Assembly: GCF_020883495.1 (NCBI RefSeq) | Contig: NZ_CP086610.1 | Location: 2,647,501-2,711,500 of the forward strand | Length of the DNA stretch: 64,000 nt | Origin: Shinella zoogloeoides | GTDB lineage: Bacteria > Pseudomonadota > Alphaproteobacteria > Rhizobiales > Rhizobiaceae | Direction of reading: 5' to 3' | Part shown: piece after piece, positions 54,603 to 63,826 of the stretch | How the letters are laid out: the number at the start of each line of letters is the position of its first letter | How positions within the stretch are numbered: the stretch's first letter is position 1 | The notes under the pieces: model-generated | Seen by the model: only the letters and a program-made list of their open reading frames with translations | Database searches by the model: none | What the model was told of the DNA's origin: nothing | Translations under genes and position numbers: made by a program

Positions 54603-55589
54603 TCAGCAGGACAGGCGGCTCTGTTCGGAGGTGACCTTGGCCTTCACGGCCTTGGAGGCGTTCGGGTAGCGTTTGCTCACCTCGCGCAGCGTGGCGCAGG
54701 CGGTTTCGCGATTGTCGAGGGCGGCGAGCGACATGCCGAGCTTCAGCAGCATTTCCGGCGCCTTCTTCGATTTGCCGAAGGTCTGGTGGGCGTTGAGGAA
54801 GGTCTTGGCCGCGTCGTTGAAGTTCCCTTGCGAATACTGCGCCTCGCCGAGCCAGAAATTGGCGTCCGCCGCCTTCTCGCTGGTTGGGAAGATATCGAGA
54901 TAGTCGCGGAATTCGCGCTCGGCGAGCTGGTAGTCGCCCGTCAGCACATGGCCGTAGGCGGTCTGGTAGAGATCGTCGGGATTGTCGAGAGAGGCGGTCG
55001 CGGAGCCGGAAGCCTGCGGCTGGCCGCCATCGACGCCGGGCAGCGCGGCGCTCTGGTTGTTCAGGTCCGGATTGGCGTCGGCGCCGACCGGATTGCCGTT
55101 CTCGTCGAACTTGATCGAGCCGAGTTCCTGCGGCTGGGCGCCGCCGCCGCCGATCGGCGTGGCAAGCGGGTCGGTTCCGGCGGTATCGTCCGCCGGAACC
55201 GTGTTGGATGCAGTCTGCTGGTCGGCAGCGCCGCTATCGAGGGGCTTTTCGAGCGCGCCGCTCTTGCCCTTCGCGCCGGCCTTGCCGCTCTCGAGGTCCT
55301 GGAAGCGATACTCGTTGTCTTCCTGGGCCTTGCGGATCTGCTCCTGCATCTGGAGAAGCTGGTAGCTCATCTCCTCGATGCGGCCGTTGAGGGTGCGGAT
55401 CTGCTCTTCGAGCTGGCCGACCCGCGGGTCCATGGCCTGGGCCAGAACGATATCGCGGTCGCCCGCCCGTTCCTGCTTGGCCGGAAGGAAGCCGCTCGCC
55501 AGCGCCGTGAGCGGCGATGCGTTGAGCTGTCCGACGGTGCCTGCCACCGCTGCAAGACTGAGAACGCCTGCCGCGACAAGTTTCTTCAT
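54603..55589 (-). CDS. cpoB: Tol-Pal system protein CpoB/YbgF
   Basis: A 328-residue periplasmic protein that coordinates peptidoglycan synthesis with Tol-driven outer-membrane constriction. Signal peptide: MKKLVAAGVLSLAAVAGTVG. An N-terminal coiled coil (RVGQLEEQIRTLNGRIEEMS) forms the trimer. A disordered Asp/Gly/Gln-rich linker of about 90 residues follows, then TPR repeats (YQTAYGHVLTGDYQLAEREF, ANFWLGEAQYSQGNFNDAAK, ending KVTSEQSRLSC). It is separated from pal by a terminator, so it probably has its own promoter in 55590-55684. tilS follows 20 bases downstream. Confidence 0.92.
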   Translation of the reverse strand: MKKLVAAGVLSLAAVAGTVGQLNASPLTALASGFLPAKQERAGDRDIVLAQAMDPRVGQLEEQIRTLNGRIEEMSYQLLQMQEQIRKAQEDNEYRFQDLESGKAGAKGKSGALEKPLDSGAADQQTASNTVPADDTAGTDPLATPIGGGGAQPQELGSIKFDENGNPVGADANPDLNNQSAALPGVDGGQPQASGSATASLDNPDDLYQTAYGHVLTGDYQLAEREFRDYLDIFPTSEKAADANFWLGEAQYSQGNFNDAAKTFLNAHQTFGKSKKAPEMLLKLGMSLAALDNRETACATLREVSKRYPNASKAVKAKVTSEQSRLSC

Positions 55590-55684
55590 CTATCTTCGTC
55601 CTGTTGGTCCAAATTGCGCGCCGAAGCGCCGCCGAAGAGTTTTCCAAATACTCTCAAAAAGCAACGGAGTTCGGCCAAAGTGTG

Positions 55685-55717
55685 TTGAAAAAAGAAAGGC
55701 GGCCGAAAGGCCGCCTT
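55685..55717 (-). terminator. Rho-independent terminator of pal
   Basis: AAGGCGGCC and GGCCGCCTT pair around GAAA, followed on the minus strand by TTTCTTTTTTC. It lies 24 bases past the pal stop and separates pal from cpoB. Confidence 0.85.
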
Positions 55718-55741
55718 CCATCCCGTCCCGAAGGAGCGGAA

Positions 55742-56281
55742 TTACATGCCCGCGCCACCGAGAACGGTGACGGCGCGGCGGTTCTGCGACCAGCAGGAAA
55801 TGTCGTCGCAGACGGCGACCGGCTTTTCCTTGCCGAAGGAGATCGTCTTCATGCGGGCTGCCGGAACACCGCGCGAAGCGAGGTACTGGCGGGTGGAGGC
55901 CGCACGGCGCGCACCGAGCGCCAGGTTGTATTCGCGCGTGCCGCGTTCGTCGGCATGGCCTTCGATCGTGATCGCGAAGTTCGGGTAGCGCTGCAGCCAC
56001 TGAGCCTGGCGGTCGAGCGTTGCGGCGGCATCGGCGCGGATCGACGTGGAGTCGGTGTCGAAGAAGATGCGGTCGCCGACATTGACGGTGAAGTCCTGCG
56101 GCGAACCGGGCGTCGCGGCGCCTGCGCCGCCGCCGTTGAGGCCGAGGTCGCCGGCGCTGTTCGGCAGGTTCTTCTTGGAAGCGCAGCCTGCCAGCGCGAG
56201 CGTCATGACAAGGGCGATGACGGCCGGGTTGCGGGCGATGGTCTGCATGCGGCCAGCGGCCGGGGTCTGAATGCGGCTCAT
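55742..56281 (-). CDS. pal: Peptidoglycan-associated lipoprotein Pal
   Basis: A 179-residue outer-membrane lipoprotein. ATG 56279-56281 has AAGGAG eight bases before it. The lipobox LALAGCAS places lipidated Cys33. The OmpA-type domain starts VGDRIFFDTDSTSI and has the peptidoglycan-binding signature ITIEGHADERGTREYNLALG followed by ARRAAS. It ties the outer membrane to peptidoglycan and is recruited by TolB at the division site. A 299-base gap separates it from tolB, with a CtrA-like octamer at 56389, so it can be transcribed separately. Confidence 0.97.
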   Translation of the reverse strand: MSRIQTPAAGRMQTIARNPAVIALVMTLALAGCASKKNLPNSAGDLGLNGGGAGAATPGSPQDFTVNVGDRIFFDTDSTSIRADAAATLDRQAQWLQRYPNFAITIEGHADERGTREYNLALGARRAASTRQYLASRGVPAARMKTISFGKEKPVAVCDDISCWSQNRRAVTVLGGAGM

Positions 56282-56388
56282 GAGCCGGTCTCCTTGCATC
56301 AGGTCTTGCGTCAAGTTCGTTGAATCGCGGGTTTCAATCAGGGTTGCCAGACTGTAACCGCGCTCGGTTAATCCCTGTTCAACGAGTA

Positions 56389-56396
56389 TGGTTAAC
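56389..56396 (-). promoter_or_regulatory. CtrA-like half-site TTAACCAT upstream of pal
   Basis: ATGGTTAA on the plus strand, 108 bases before the pal start. A second partial GGTTAA lies 22 bases closer to pal (56368-56373). Confidence 0.45.
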
Positions 56397-56580
56397 GATT
56401 GCTTGTCAGACCGTCCCCGGCCCCTCGCATTCTCAATTCACTGTCGCGTTTCCGAAGGCAAAGCTGCTGCGCGCTTTTGCCGGAATCGCCTGAAGACGCG
56501 TCTGCCGCGCCTCACCGCCGCCTGACTTACAGGACTTTGCGGCAAGAACGCGGCAGGCACGCTTCATATGGGAATGGCTG

Positions 56581-57885
56581 CTATTCCAGAAGCGGCGACC
56601 AGGCCGGGTCGGACGCGAAGCCCTTCGTCTGGACGAGCTGCTCGTTATAGCCGGACAGGTCGATCGAATAGATCTGCGGTCCGCCGGAGCCGGCTGCCTG
56701 GCGGAAGAACATCAGCACGCGGCCGTTCGGCGCCCAGGTCGGCCCCTCGTTGTGGAAGCCGGTGGTCAGGATGCGCTCACCGGAGCCGTCGGGCTTCATC
56801 ACGCCGATGGAGAACTTGCCGCCCGACTGCTTGGTGAAGGCGATAAGATCGCCGCGCGGGGACCAGACCGGCGTGGAATAGGAACCGTCACCGAAGGAGA
56901 TGCGGCGCTGGCCGGAGCCGTCCGCGCCCATCACATAGAGCTGCGGCTTGCCGCCACGGTCGCTTTCGAAGACGATCTGCGTGCCGTCCGGCGCATAGGA
57001 GGGAGCGGTGTCGATGGCCGCGGTCGAGGTGAGCCGCGTCGTGGTGCGCGAACGCAGGTCCATCGTGTAGATATTGGCGTTGCCTTCCTGCTGCAGGCTC
57101 ATGATGACCTTCTGGCCATCCGGCGAGAAGCGCGGCGAGAAGGTCATGCCCGGGAAGTCGCCGACCACCTCGCGCTGCCCGGTCTCGAGCTGGAGCAGGT
57201 AGACGCGCGGCTGGTTTCCCTCGAAGGACATGTAGGTGATTTCCTGGCGGTTCGGCGAGAAGCGCGGCGTCAGGACGAGTTCGTTGGAATTCGTCAGCGC
57301 CCGGGCGTTGAAGCCGTCCTGGTCCATGATGGCGAGCTGGCGCTTGCGGGCCGTCTTCGGGCCGCTTTCGGCGACATACACGACGCGGGTGTCGAAGTAG
57401 CCCTTTTCGCCGGTCAGGCGCTCATAGATCGCATCGGCGATGATATGGGCGACGCGGCGCCAGTTTTCCGGCTGCGTGTAGAACTGCTGGCCGGTGAGCT
57501 GCTGGCCCGCGAAGGTATCCCACAGGCGGAACTCGGCGCGAAGACGTCCGTCGCCTTCCTGCGTCACGCGGCCGGTGACGAGGGCCTGCGCGTTGATGAC
57601 CTTCCAGTCGTCGAAGCGCGGCGGCTGGTCGGGGTTGGAGATCTTCTCGATGAAGGCCTGCTTGTTGACCGGCGCGAAAAGGCCGGACCGCTTCAGGTCC
57701 GCAGCGATGACCTCGGAAATACGCTGGCCGAGGTCGCCGCTGGCGACGAAATCCGTCACCGCAATCGGCAACGGCTCGACATTACCCTTGTTGATGTTGA
57801 TTTCCACAAGCGCCCAGGCCTGCGGCAGGAAGGCCGCAAGGCCGGTCAGCACGACCAGGAAACGGAGGAGACTGCGTCTGAACAT
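56581..57885 (-). CDS. tolB: Tol-Pal system translocation protein TolB
   Basis: A 434-residue periplasmic protein. Signal peptide: [24 protein letters not shown]. The N-terminal domain ([20 protein letters not shown]) is followed by a six-bladed beta-propeller with repeated PxFSPDGQ/DxxxG motifs: [40 protein letters not shown] and [20 protein letters not shown]. The propeller binds Pal, and the N terminus signals to TolA. It is 20 bases downstream of tolA in the tolQRAB operon. Confidence 0.97.
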   Translation of the reverse strand: MFRRSLLRFLVVLTGLAAFLPQAWALVEININKGNVEPLPIAVTDFVASGDLGQRISEVIAADLKRSGLFAPVNKQAFIEKISNPDQPPRFDDWKVINAQALVTGRVTQEGDGRLRAEFRLWDTFAGQQLTGQQFYTQPENWRRVAHIIADAIYERLTGEKGYFDTRVVYVAESGPKTARKRQLAIMDQDGFNARALTNSNELVLTPRFSPNRQEITYMSFEGNQPRVYLLQLETGQREVVGDFPGMTFSPRFSPDGQKVIMSLQQEGNANIYTMDLRSRTTTRLTSTAAIDTAPSYAPDGTQIVFESDRGGKPQLYVMGADGSGQRRISFGDGSYSTPVWSPRGDLIAFTKQSGGKFSIGVMKPDGSGERILTTGFHNEGPTWAPNGRVLMFFRQAAGSGGPQIYSIDLSGYNEQLVQTKGFASDPAWSPLLE

Positions 57886-57905
57886 CTATCTAGGCCTTCC
57901 TAGTT

Positions 57906-59018
57906 CTACATCATTTGGCTGGGGTCGAAGTTCACGACGACTTCGCTCCAGGCATCGTATTTCTCAGGCGGCAGCCCCTTGAAGGGCCGCGATTTCATGA
58001 TGGCGCGGCGTGCGCCGCCGGCCAGCGCCCGGCGTGCGGCTTCCGTGCCGCCCGTCGCCGTCACCTCCGGCTCGCCGATGATGTCGCCGTTCTGGTCGAG
58101 CTGCATCTTGACCTGGATGCGCACGTCGGCGGCGTCGGCAAGGCCGGGAATGATCGACCAGTTGTTCTGGATCTGGCCACGCAGGGCGTCCATTTCGCTG
58201 AGGGACAGCTTGGTGCCGCTCGTCGTCTTCTTGCCGCCGAGCGCCGCCTCGTCCTGCGAGCGCTTGGCGCCGCCACCGGCGGCCTTTTCCTTGTTGAGAA
58301 GCGCGGAGATCTCGTCGGCGTTGAAGTCGCTGTCGTTCATCGACGTCGCCTTCTCCTGCTTCTTCTTCTGGTCCTTCTTGCGGTCCGGCGTCTTGGAGGT
58401 CTCGGCCTTGGCCGTTTCCACCTTCTTCTCGGCCGGCTTCTCCGCGGTCTCGGTCTTCTTCGCCTCGACCTTGGGCTTCATCTCGGGCAGCGGCACCTTG
58501 TCCGGCAGCGCTTCGGCTTCCGGGTCCTCGGCCGGCTTTTCCTCGGCGGGCTTGGCCTCCGGCTTCGGGTCCGGCTTGACGTCCTGCTGGGTCTTGGCGA
58601 CGGCCGCGACCTCGGTCGAGGGCTCGCTGGCGGGCTCTTCCTTCTTGACGTCCTCGACAGGCTTGCTGTCCGGCGTCTGGACGACCTTCTCCGCCTTTTC
58701 CGGCGAGGCCGCCGTTTCTATTTCACGCGGCTTGGCCTCCGGCGTCGGCAGGTTCTTCAGGTCGACGTCGTTCTCGCCGGCGTTTTCCGCATTCTCGACC
58801 GGCGTCTGCTTCTTGGTCGGAACAGGCGCGGCCTTTTCCTTCATCTCGGCTTTCTTGTCGCCCTGCTGGATTTGCGTCAGCTCCTCGATCGACACGATAT
58901 CGACCGGCAGCGCCTCGACATTGGCCACGTCGAAGCTCTCGGGACTGCCGAGCGAAACCAGCGCCAGGGTCAGAACGGCGGCGTGGATGACGGCGGATGT
59001 GGCGAGGCTGCCCTTCAT
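57906..59018 (-). CDS. tolA: Tol-Pal system protein TolA
   Basis: A 370-residue protein that spans the periplasm and transmits force from TolQR to TolB-Pal. One N-terminal helix (SAVIHAAVLTLALVSLGS) carries the SH motif-like SAVIHA. A long charged Lys/Glu/Pro/Ala domain (about 50-260) follows, then a C-terminal globular domain (MDALRGQIQNNWSIIPGLAD, RAIMKSRPFKGLPPEKYDAW) of the TonB-like fold. The middle is low complexity, as in other TolA proteins. It starts nine bases after the tolR stop, so translation is likely coupled. Confidence 0.95.
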   Translation of the reverse strand: MKGSLATSAVIHAAVLTLALVSLGSPESFDVANVEALPVDIVSIEELTQIQQGDKKAEMKEKAAPVPTKKQTPVENAENAGENDVDLKNLPTPEAKPREIETAASPEKAEKVVQTPDSKPVEDVKKEEPASEPSTEVAAVAKTQQDVKPDPKPEAKPAEEKPAEDPEAEALPDKVPLPEMKPKVEAKKTETAEKPAEKKVETAKAETSKTPDRKKDQKKKQEKATSMNDSDFNADEISALLNKEKAAGGGAKRSQDEAALGGKKTTSGTKLSLSEMDALRGQIQNNWSIIPGLADAADVRIQVKMQLDQNGDIIGEPEVTATGGTEAARRALAGGARRAIMKSRPFKGLPPEKYDAWSEVVVNFDPSQMM

Positions 59019-59027
59019 GGCGTGCGA

Positions 59028-59480
59028 TCAATTATCCGGTTTCTGCTCGGTGACGAGGCCGATATTGGTGAAGCCGCCGGCCTGGATGCGCGACATGACA
59101 TCGGCGATCACGCCGTAGGGCGCATTGCCGTCGCCACGCACGAAGATGCGTTCCGTATAGCCAGTGGTCGACACAGCCTGCAGCTTGGCGGCGATCTCCT
59201 CGAGCGGAATCGCCGTTTCCTGCAGGAACACCTGGCCGTCGGCCTTGACCGAGACGGTGATCGGCTGGGTGTCGGCGTTGAGGGCCTTGGCCTGCGTCTT
59301 CGGCAGGTCGAGCGGCACGCCGACCGTCATCAGCGGCGCGGCCACCATGAAGATGATGAGCAGCACCAGCATGACGTCGACCATCGGCGTCACGTTGATC
59401 TCGCTCATCGGGGCCTTCTTGCCGCCCCCGCGGCGGCGGCGGCCACCGCCTGAATTCTTCGCTCCGACTGACATGCCCAT
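59028..59480 (-). CDS. tolR: Tol-Pal system protein TolR
   Basis: A 150-residue inner-membrane protein of the ExbD/TolR family. An unusually basic, Gly/Arg-rich N terminus (SGGGRRRRGGGKKAPMSEI) precedes the transmembrane helix NVTPMVDVMLVLLIIFMVAA, in which the Asp of MVDVML is the protonatable residue used for the proton motive force. A periplasmic dimer domain follows (AIPLEEIAAKLQAV, RIFVRGDGNAPYG). ATG 59478-59480 is chosen (GGAG upstream). It works with TolQ as motor for TolA. Confidence 0.96.
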   Translation of the reverse strand: MGMSVGAKNSGGGRRRRGGGKKAPMSEINVTPMVDVMLVLLIIFMVAAPLMTVGVPLDLPKTQAKALNADTQPITVSVKADGQVFLQETAIPLEEIAAKLQAVSTTGYTERIFVRGDGNAPYGVIADVMSRIQAGGFTNIGLVTEQKPDN

Positions 59481-59511
59481 GGAGTCGTCTCCGTCTATCC
59501 TGAACGCCGCG

Positions 59512-60228
59512 TTACTGCGCCGCAGCGCGCGGCTGCAGCTTCTCGTCGATCTGGCGCGAGAGGATGGCCGAGAACTCGTCCGCAAAGCCCTCCATACGCG
59601 CCGTCAGCTTGCCGGCGTCGGCGGAGAACTTGTTGTAGGCGATAACCGCGGGAATAGCGGCGACAAGGCCGATGGCGGTGGCGAGCAGCGCCTCGGCGAT
59701 ACCGGGCGCGACGACCGCAAGGCTCGTCTGCTTGGAGCCGGCGATGGCCTGGAACGATGTCATGATGCCGACGACCGTGCCGAACAGGCCGACGAAGGGC
59801 GCCGCCGAGCCGATGGTGGCGAGCGAGCCGAGACGCGCCTCCAGCGTTTCAGATTCACGCGAGAGCGTCACGTCCATCGCCCGGTCGATACGCATCTGCA
59901 GGCCGATGGGCGATCGCGCGCCGCGCTCGAAGCTCTTCTTCCATTCCCGCATCGCCGCCACGAAGATGGCGCTCATGCCGGAGGTCTGCCGGTCGGAGAG
60001 CGTGCGATACAGCTCCTCGAGCGACTGGCCCGACCAGAAAACCTGCTCGAAGCTATCGAGCTGCCGGCGCGCACGCCCGTAGCTCACCGCTTTGTCGACG
60101 ACGATAGCCCAGGTCCAGACGGACGCGGCGATCAGGCCGAGCATGACCAGCTTCACGATGAATCCGGCCTGGATGAAGAGACCCCAAAGGCTCACGCTGC
60201 CAGCCGCTTCCAAACCCACTTGTTCCAT
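59512..60228 (-). CDS. tolQ: Tol-Pal system protein TolQ
   Basis: A 238-residue inner-membrane protein of the MotA/TolQ/ExbB family, the stator-like channel of the Tol motor. Three helices are seen: [20 protein letters not shown] near the N terminus, then [20 protein letters not shown] and [20 protein letters not shown], the two conserved helices lining the proton path. ATG 60226-60228 gives [18 protein letters not shown]. It heads the tolQRAB operon. A 320-base gap separates it from ybgC, with a CtrA-like octamer at 60525. Confidence 0.97.
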   Translation of the reverse strand: MEQVGLEAAGSVSLWGLFIQAGFIVKLVMLGLIAASVWTWAIVVDKAVSYGRARRQLDSFEQVFWSGQSLEELYRTLSDRQTSGMSAIFVAAMREWKKSFERGARSPIGLQMRIDRAMDVTLSRESETLEARLGSLATIGSAAPFVGLFGTVVGIMTSFQAIAGSKQTSLAVVAPGIAEALLATAIGLVAAIPAVIAYNKFSADAGKLTARMEGFADEFSAILSRQIDEKLQPRAAAQ

Positions 60229-60548
60229 AGACCTATGTCCCCGAATCCAAACACCCGGCACGGGCCTTTGCGGCTCGAACCGGGTTCCATTCACGCCTTT
60301 GCGGTCTCCTGGGAGGTGGATATCGCATCGGCATTCACAAAGCGCACGTCGCAGGCAGGGATCGAGATCCGCAACCGCTTCGCAGCCCGTCAAGAATGTC
60401 CGGTTGATGCCGCCGGCCGCCATGCCGGTCAAACGCTTACAACCTGCCTTCTTCACGGCAATTTTGGTTAAAGGATGACGTGCAGCGCACAAAACCCTTC
60501 TGACCCGCCGAGTAAGACATCATTATGGTTAAGGGTTCGTTACCGCAG
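60229..60548. promoter_or_regulatory. tolQ upstream region with CtrA-like half-site
   Basis: 320 bases without a gene. On the minus strand TTAACCAT occurs at 60525-60532, close to the ybgC stop and about 300 bases before tolQ. The tolQRAB promoter probably lies here; I cannot place its -35 and -10 boxes with confidence. Confidence 0.5.
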
Positions 60549-61013
60549 CTATGCGCCTAAGATTTCCTGGCCTTTGGCAAGAAAACGCGCGGCCAGCGCT
60601 TCGGGCAGCCGGCGCGGCCGGCCCTGGCGGTTGACCACGGCGATCACCACCTTGGCCGCGATCAGCGGCGCGCCGTCGCGCTCCACCGCCTGCTGCAGCA
60701 CCATCTTCGCCCCGCCGGCCTTTTCCGTGACGGTGCGGATCGTCAGGATATTGTCCATGCGCGCGGGAGACTTGAAGTCGATCTCCATGCGATGCACGAC
60801 GAAGGCAAGGCCCTCCGCATCGCTGTCGAACAGGCTGGATTGCTCGACGCCGAGGCAGCGCAGGTAATCCGTGCGCGCGCGTTCCATGAAATGCAGGTAG
60901 CGGGCGTGATAGACGGCGCCGGAAAAATCCGTGTCCTCGTAATAGACCCGCTGGACGAGTTCGTGCCCCTGCGCCTTCAGCTCGCCGCAAATCGAAAAAG
61001 TCGTGCCTGACAT
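60549..61013 (-). CDS. ybgC: Tol-Pal-associated acyl-CoA thioesterase YbgC
   Basis: A 154-residue hot-dog-fold thioesterase. HELVQRVYYEDTDFSGAVYH then ARYLHFMERARTDYL is the family signature, with the catalytic Asp in EDTDFSG (Asp29). VVHRMEIDFKSPARMDNILT supplies the beta-sheet core. The N terminus is about ten residues longer than in E. coli. It hydrolyses acyl-CoA or acyl-ACP and is functionally linked to phospholipid handling by Tol-Pal. It is upstream of tolQ in the common order. Confidence 0.94.
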   Translation of the reverse strand: MSGTTFSICGELKAQGHELVQRVYYEDTDFSGAVYHARYLHFMERARTDYLRCLGVEQSSLFDSDAEGLAFVVHRMEIDFKSPARMDNILTIRTVTEKAGGAKMVLQQAVERDGAPLIAAKVVIAVVNRQGRPRRLPEALAARFLAKGQEILGA

Positions 61014-61100
61014 GGGTGCCCTCGATCAAGATGCCTGCCGACGGCCCTTACAGGGTTCGCGCCCGATCCGCAAAGGTGATATCTCCCGGCCATAACGAAA

Positions 61101-61124
61101 GAGGCCCGGCGCAAACCGGGCCTC
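61101..61124 (-). terminator. Terminator of the membrane-protein gene at 61147
   Basis: GAGGCCCGG and CCGGGCCTC pair around CGCAAA, with TTTCG on the minus strand. It lies 22 bases past the stop. Confidence 0.7.
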
Positions 61125-61146
61125 CTGCATCATCGCACGCGGCGGA

Positions 61147-61806
61147 TCATGCCGCGACGGCCTGCCCCATCAGAGGCCCGCGCGTCGACGCGCCATCCCC
61201 GGAGCCGTTCGGAACCACGAGAAGAACGCCATGCGACACCGCCGCGACCAGCGCAAGGATGAGCGCATAGGCAAGGAGGATCGTGGTCATCGGCACGACG
61301 AAGTTGAGCTGCGGCAGGGCGCCGAGCAGAAGCGGCACATACCAGGAGGTGGCCGAGATCGCGCCGGAGGTCAAAAGCACGCTCTTCTGGCGCGTCGACA
61401 TGCCCTGCAGCAGGGAACGGCCGATCTGCGCCTTGACCTTCGGCAGGATGACCGCATGGATGAAGAGGCCGTTGACCGTCAGGATCAGGACGATCAGCAT
61501 CTTCGCCCAGACCTTTTCATTACCGAACTTGATCGGCTCGAATGCGCCGTAATAGGCCAGGAAACCGAAGCCGGTCACCCACAGGAGAACGAGGCCGGCA
61601 TTGACGATCTTGGAGCCGAAGTCGAAGATCGCCCATCGCTCCGACGTCACCTTGCCGTTGAGGAAGAACCTGAAGATCATCAGGTCGAGAACCGTCGCCG
61701 CGCCGAGGCCGAGTGCGAGGCCGACGAAGTGAACGATACGCAAGCCGGTCCTGATGGCCGCGACCGGGTCGAGGCTTAGCGTGTTGATCAGGTGCATGAG
61801 TCCCAT
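61147..61806 (-). CDS. Multi-pass membrane protein, function unknown
   Basis: A 219-residue hydrophobic protein with about five transmembrane helices, for example ALGLGAATVLDLMIFRFFL, AGLVLLWVTGFGFLAYYGAF, MLIVLILTVNGLFIHAVILP and TTILLAYALILALVAAVSHG. His residues in RIVHFVG and FIHAVILP lie in helices and could bind a haem or metal, as in some DUF2214/CopD-like proteins, but I do not assign a family. The C-terminal 20 residues are polar. It is monocistronic with its own terminator, between ruvB and ybgC. Confidence 0.75.
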   Translation of the reverse strand: MGLMHLINTLSLDPVAAIRTGLRIVHFVGLALGLGAATVLDLMIFRFFLNGKVTSERWAIFDFGSKIVNAGLVLLWVTGFGFLAYYGAFEPIKFGNEKVWAKMLIVLILTVNGLFIHAVILPKVKAQIGRSLLQGMSTRQKSVLLTSGAISATSWYVPLLLGALPQLNFVVPMTTILLAYALILALVAAVSHGVLLVVPNGSGDGASTRGPLMGQAVAA

Positions 61807-62117
61807 TTCAGTGCCTTTCGGTTATGCGAAGCGCACACATCCACGCAGCACGCAAAACGCACGCGAGCACCTTCGGCGGCGCAAGACGCCGTCGAGACAA
61901 ACAGAGATAAACGCAATACTCTCCCTTAAAGCGTGTGACGCTTCGCTAGCCCATCCGCCCGGGGCTGCAATAGGCGGCCAATCGGTCCAAAACCCGGCTG
62001 GTTCGCGACTTAATTATGATTAACTAAAGAATCTACCGCTAATTAAGCGGAATTCAATTTCAAGGTGCCGGCACCGGCCGGATTTGCCAGCACCCCGGGA
62101 AAAGCCCACGCTGCCCC
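61807..62117. other. Intergenic region upstream of the membrane-protein gene
   Basis: 311 bases between the ruvB stop and the membrane-protein start. It is A/T-rich around 62010-62045, with TTAA-N6-TTAA and one GAATC. I see no gene and no clear terminator. Confidence 0.4.
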
Positions 62118-63158
62118 TCACTCTTCCTCGGAGAACAGGCGGAACTGCGTCGCCTCGATATCCTTCGGCGGGGTGAGGCCGAGATGCTTCCAGGCATTGG
62201 CGGTCAGCACGCGCCCGCGCGGCGTGCGCTGGATGAAGCCCTGCTGGATCATATAGGGCTCGATGATGTCCTCGATGGCGTCGCGCGGCTCGGAAAGCCC
62301 CGCCGCGATGGTCTCGATGCCGACCGGGCCGCCGCCGAAATTGTGCGCGATCATCGAGAGGTAACGCCGGTCGAGCTGGTCGAGGCCCATATTGTCGACG
62401 AGAAGCCGCGTCAGCGCCTCGTCGGCGATCTTCTGCGTCACCGCCTCCGCACGCGCCACTTCCGCGAAATCGCGCACACGGCGCAGGAGGCGGCCGGCGA
62501 TACGCGGCGTGCCGCGGGCACGCCGGGCGATCTCGCGCGCGCCCTCGTCCGTCATGCCGAGGCCCATCAGCCGCGCGCCGCGGCGCACGATCGATTCCAG
62601 TTCCTCGACGGTGTAGAAATTGAGCCGCACCGGAATGCCGAAGCGGTCGCGCAACGGCGTCGTCAGCAGGCCGAGGCGCGTGGTGGCGGCGACGAGCGTG
62701 AATTTCGACAGGTCGATCTTCACCGAGCGCGCGGCCGGGCCTTCGCCGATGATGAGGTCGAGCTGGAAATCCTCCATGGCCGGATAGAGGATTTCCTCGA
62801 CGGCCGGGTTGAGACGGTGGATTTCGTCGATGAAGAGCACGTCGCGCTCTTCCAGATTGGTGAGCAGCGCTGCAAGGTCGCCGGCCTTGGCGATGACCGG
62901 GCCGGAGGTCGAGCGGAAATTGACGCCGAGCTCCTTCGCCATGATCTGGGCGAGCGTCGTCTTGCCGAGGCCGGGCGGGCCGACGAAGAGCACATGGTCC
63001 AGCGCCTCGCCGCGGTTCTTCGCCGCCTCGATGAAGATCTTCAGGTTCGCGCGCGCTTCCGCCTGGCCGGTGAAGTCGTCCAGCGTCTGCGGGCGCAGGG
63101 CCGTGTCGATATCCTCGCCGCGCTTGTCCGGCGAAAGCAGTCTGGTCTCGTCGCTCAT
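62118..63158 (-). CDS. ruvB: Holliday junction branch migration helicase RuvB
   Basis: A 346-residue AAA+ motor that drives branch migration with RuvA. The start [18 protein letters not shown] is the family form. Walker [10 protein letters not shown] lies at 60-68, Walker B LFIDEIH at 108-114, sensor segments are [20 protein letters not shown], and the C-terminal winged helix contains [20 protein letters not shown]. Intact and of normal length. It is 40 bases downstream of ruvA; ruvC is not in the window. Confidence 0.97.
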   Translation of the reverse strand: MSDETRLLSPDKRGEDIDTALRPQTLDDFTGQAEARANLKIFIEAAKNRGEALDHVLFVGPPGLGKTTLAQIMAKELGVNFRSTSGPVIAKAGDLAALLTNLEERDVLFIDEIHRLNPAVEEILYPAMEDFQLDLIIGEGPAARSVKIDLSKFTLVAATTRLGLLTTPLRDRFGIPVRLNFYTVEELESIVRRGARLMGLGMTDEGAREIARRARGTPRIAGRLLRRVRDFAEVARAEAVTQKIADEALTRLLVDNMGLDQLDRRYLSMIAHNFGGGPVGIETIAAGLSEPRDAIEDIIEPYMIQQGFIQRTPRGRVLTANAWKHLGLTPPKDIEATQFRLFSEEE

Positions 63159-63198
63159 TGCGCCCTAATCCCATTGTCCACGATGGAAGGCAACCGCA

Positions 63199-63816
63199 TC
63201 ACCGCGACAATTCCTTGAGGCCGAGGCGAATGAGCTTCGCGCTGTCGGCCCCCTCCCCGCCGTTCTTGAGCGCCGCCGCGACGGCATTGGCCGCCTGATC
63301 GCGCGAATAACCGAGATTGGTGAGCGCCGAGACGGCATCGGCCACCGGCGCGGAAGCCACCCCTTCGCCGATCTCCTGCTTCAGCCCGATGGAGGCCGAG
63401 GCTTCGCCGGCAAAGGCCGGCGCCTTGTTGCGCAATTCGGTGATGATGCGCACCGCCACCTTCGGCCCGACGCCCGGCGCACGCGACACCGCCGTCTTGT
63501 CCTGAAGCGCGATGGCGTTCGCCAGTTCCCCCGGCGTCAGCGTGGAGAGCACCGCCAGCGCCACCTTAGAGCCGACGCCCTGCACGCTCTGCAACAGGCG
63601 GAACCACTCCCGCTCCAGCGCGGTCAGGAAGCCGAAGAGGCGGAACTGGTCCTCCCGCACATAGGTCTCGATGAACAGCACCGCCGCCTCCCCGGCCGAG
63701 CCGAGCCTGCCGAGCGTGCGCGCCGAGCAATGGGCGACATAGCCGACGCCATGCACGTCGAGGACGACATGATCCTCGCCGATCTCGTCGATGGTGCCTT
63801 TGAGTTTGCCGATCAT
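63199..63816 (-). CDS. ruvA: Holliday junction DNA-binding protein RuvA
   Basis: A 205-residue protein that forms a tetramer on the four-way junction and recruits RuvB. ATG 63814-63816 gives [20 protein letters not shown], the canonical start. The OB fold (1-62) is followed by two helix-hairpin-helix motifs ([19 protein letters not shown] and [19 protein letters not shown]). A Ser/Ala linker leads to the C-terminal RuvB-binding domain ([20 protein letters not shown]). It is preceded by a PIN-toxin gene ending ten bases upstream, in place of the ruvC gene often found there. Confidence 0.97.
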   Translation of the reverse strand: MIGKLKGTIDEIGEDHVVLDVHGVGYVAHCSARTLGRLGSAGEAAVLFIETYVREDQFRLFGFLTALEREWFRLLQSVQGVGSKVALAVLSTLTPGELANAIALQDKTAVSRAPGVGPKVAVRIITELRNKAPAFAGEASASIGLKQEIGEGVASAPVADAVSALTNLGYSRDQAANAVAAALKNGGEGADSAKLIRLGLKELSR

Positions 63817-63826
63817 GGGAAATCCG

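Noticed and set aside
53282..54669. Several overlapping frames opposite tilS
   Set aside because: They are Arg/Pro/Ala-rich translations typical of high-G+C shadow frames. The minus strand has the complete TilS motifs.
62010..62050. TTAA-N6-TTAA near the ruvB 3' end as a CtrA site
   Set aside because: Spacing is six instead of seven, and it is far from a promoter of a likely target. It is probably just A/T-rich intergenic DNA.
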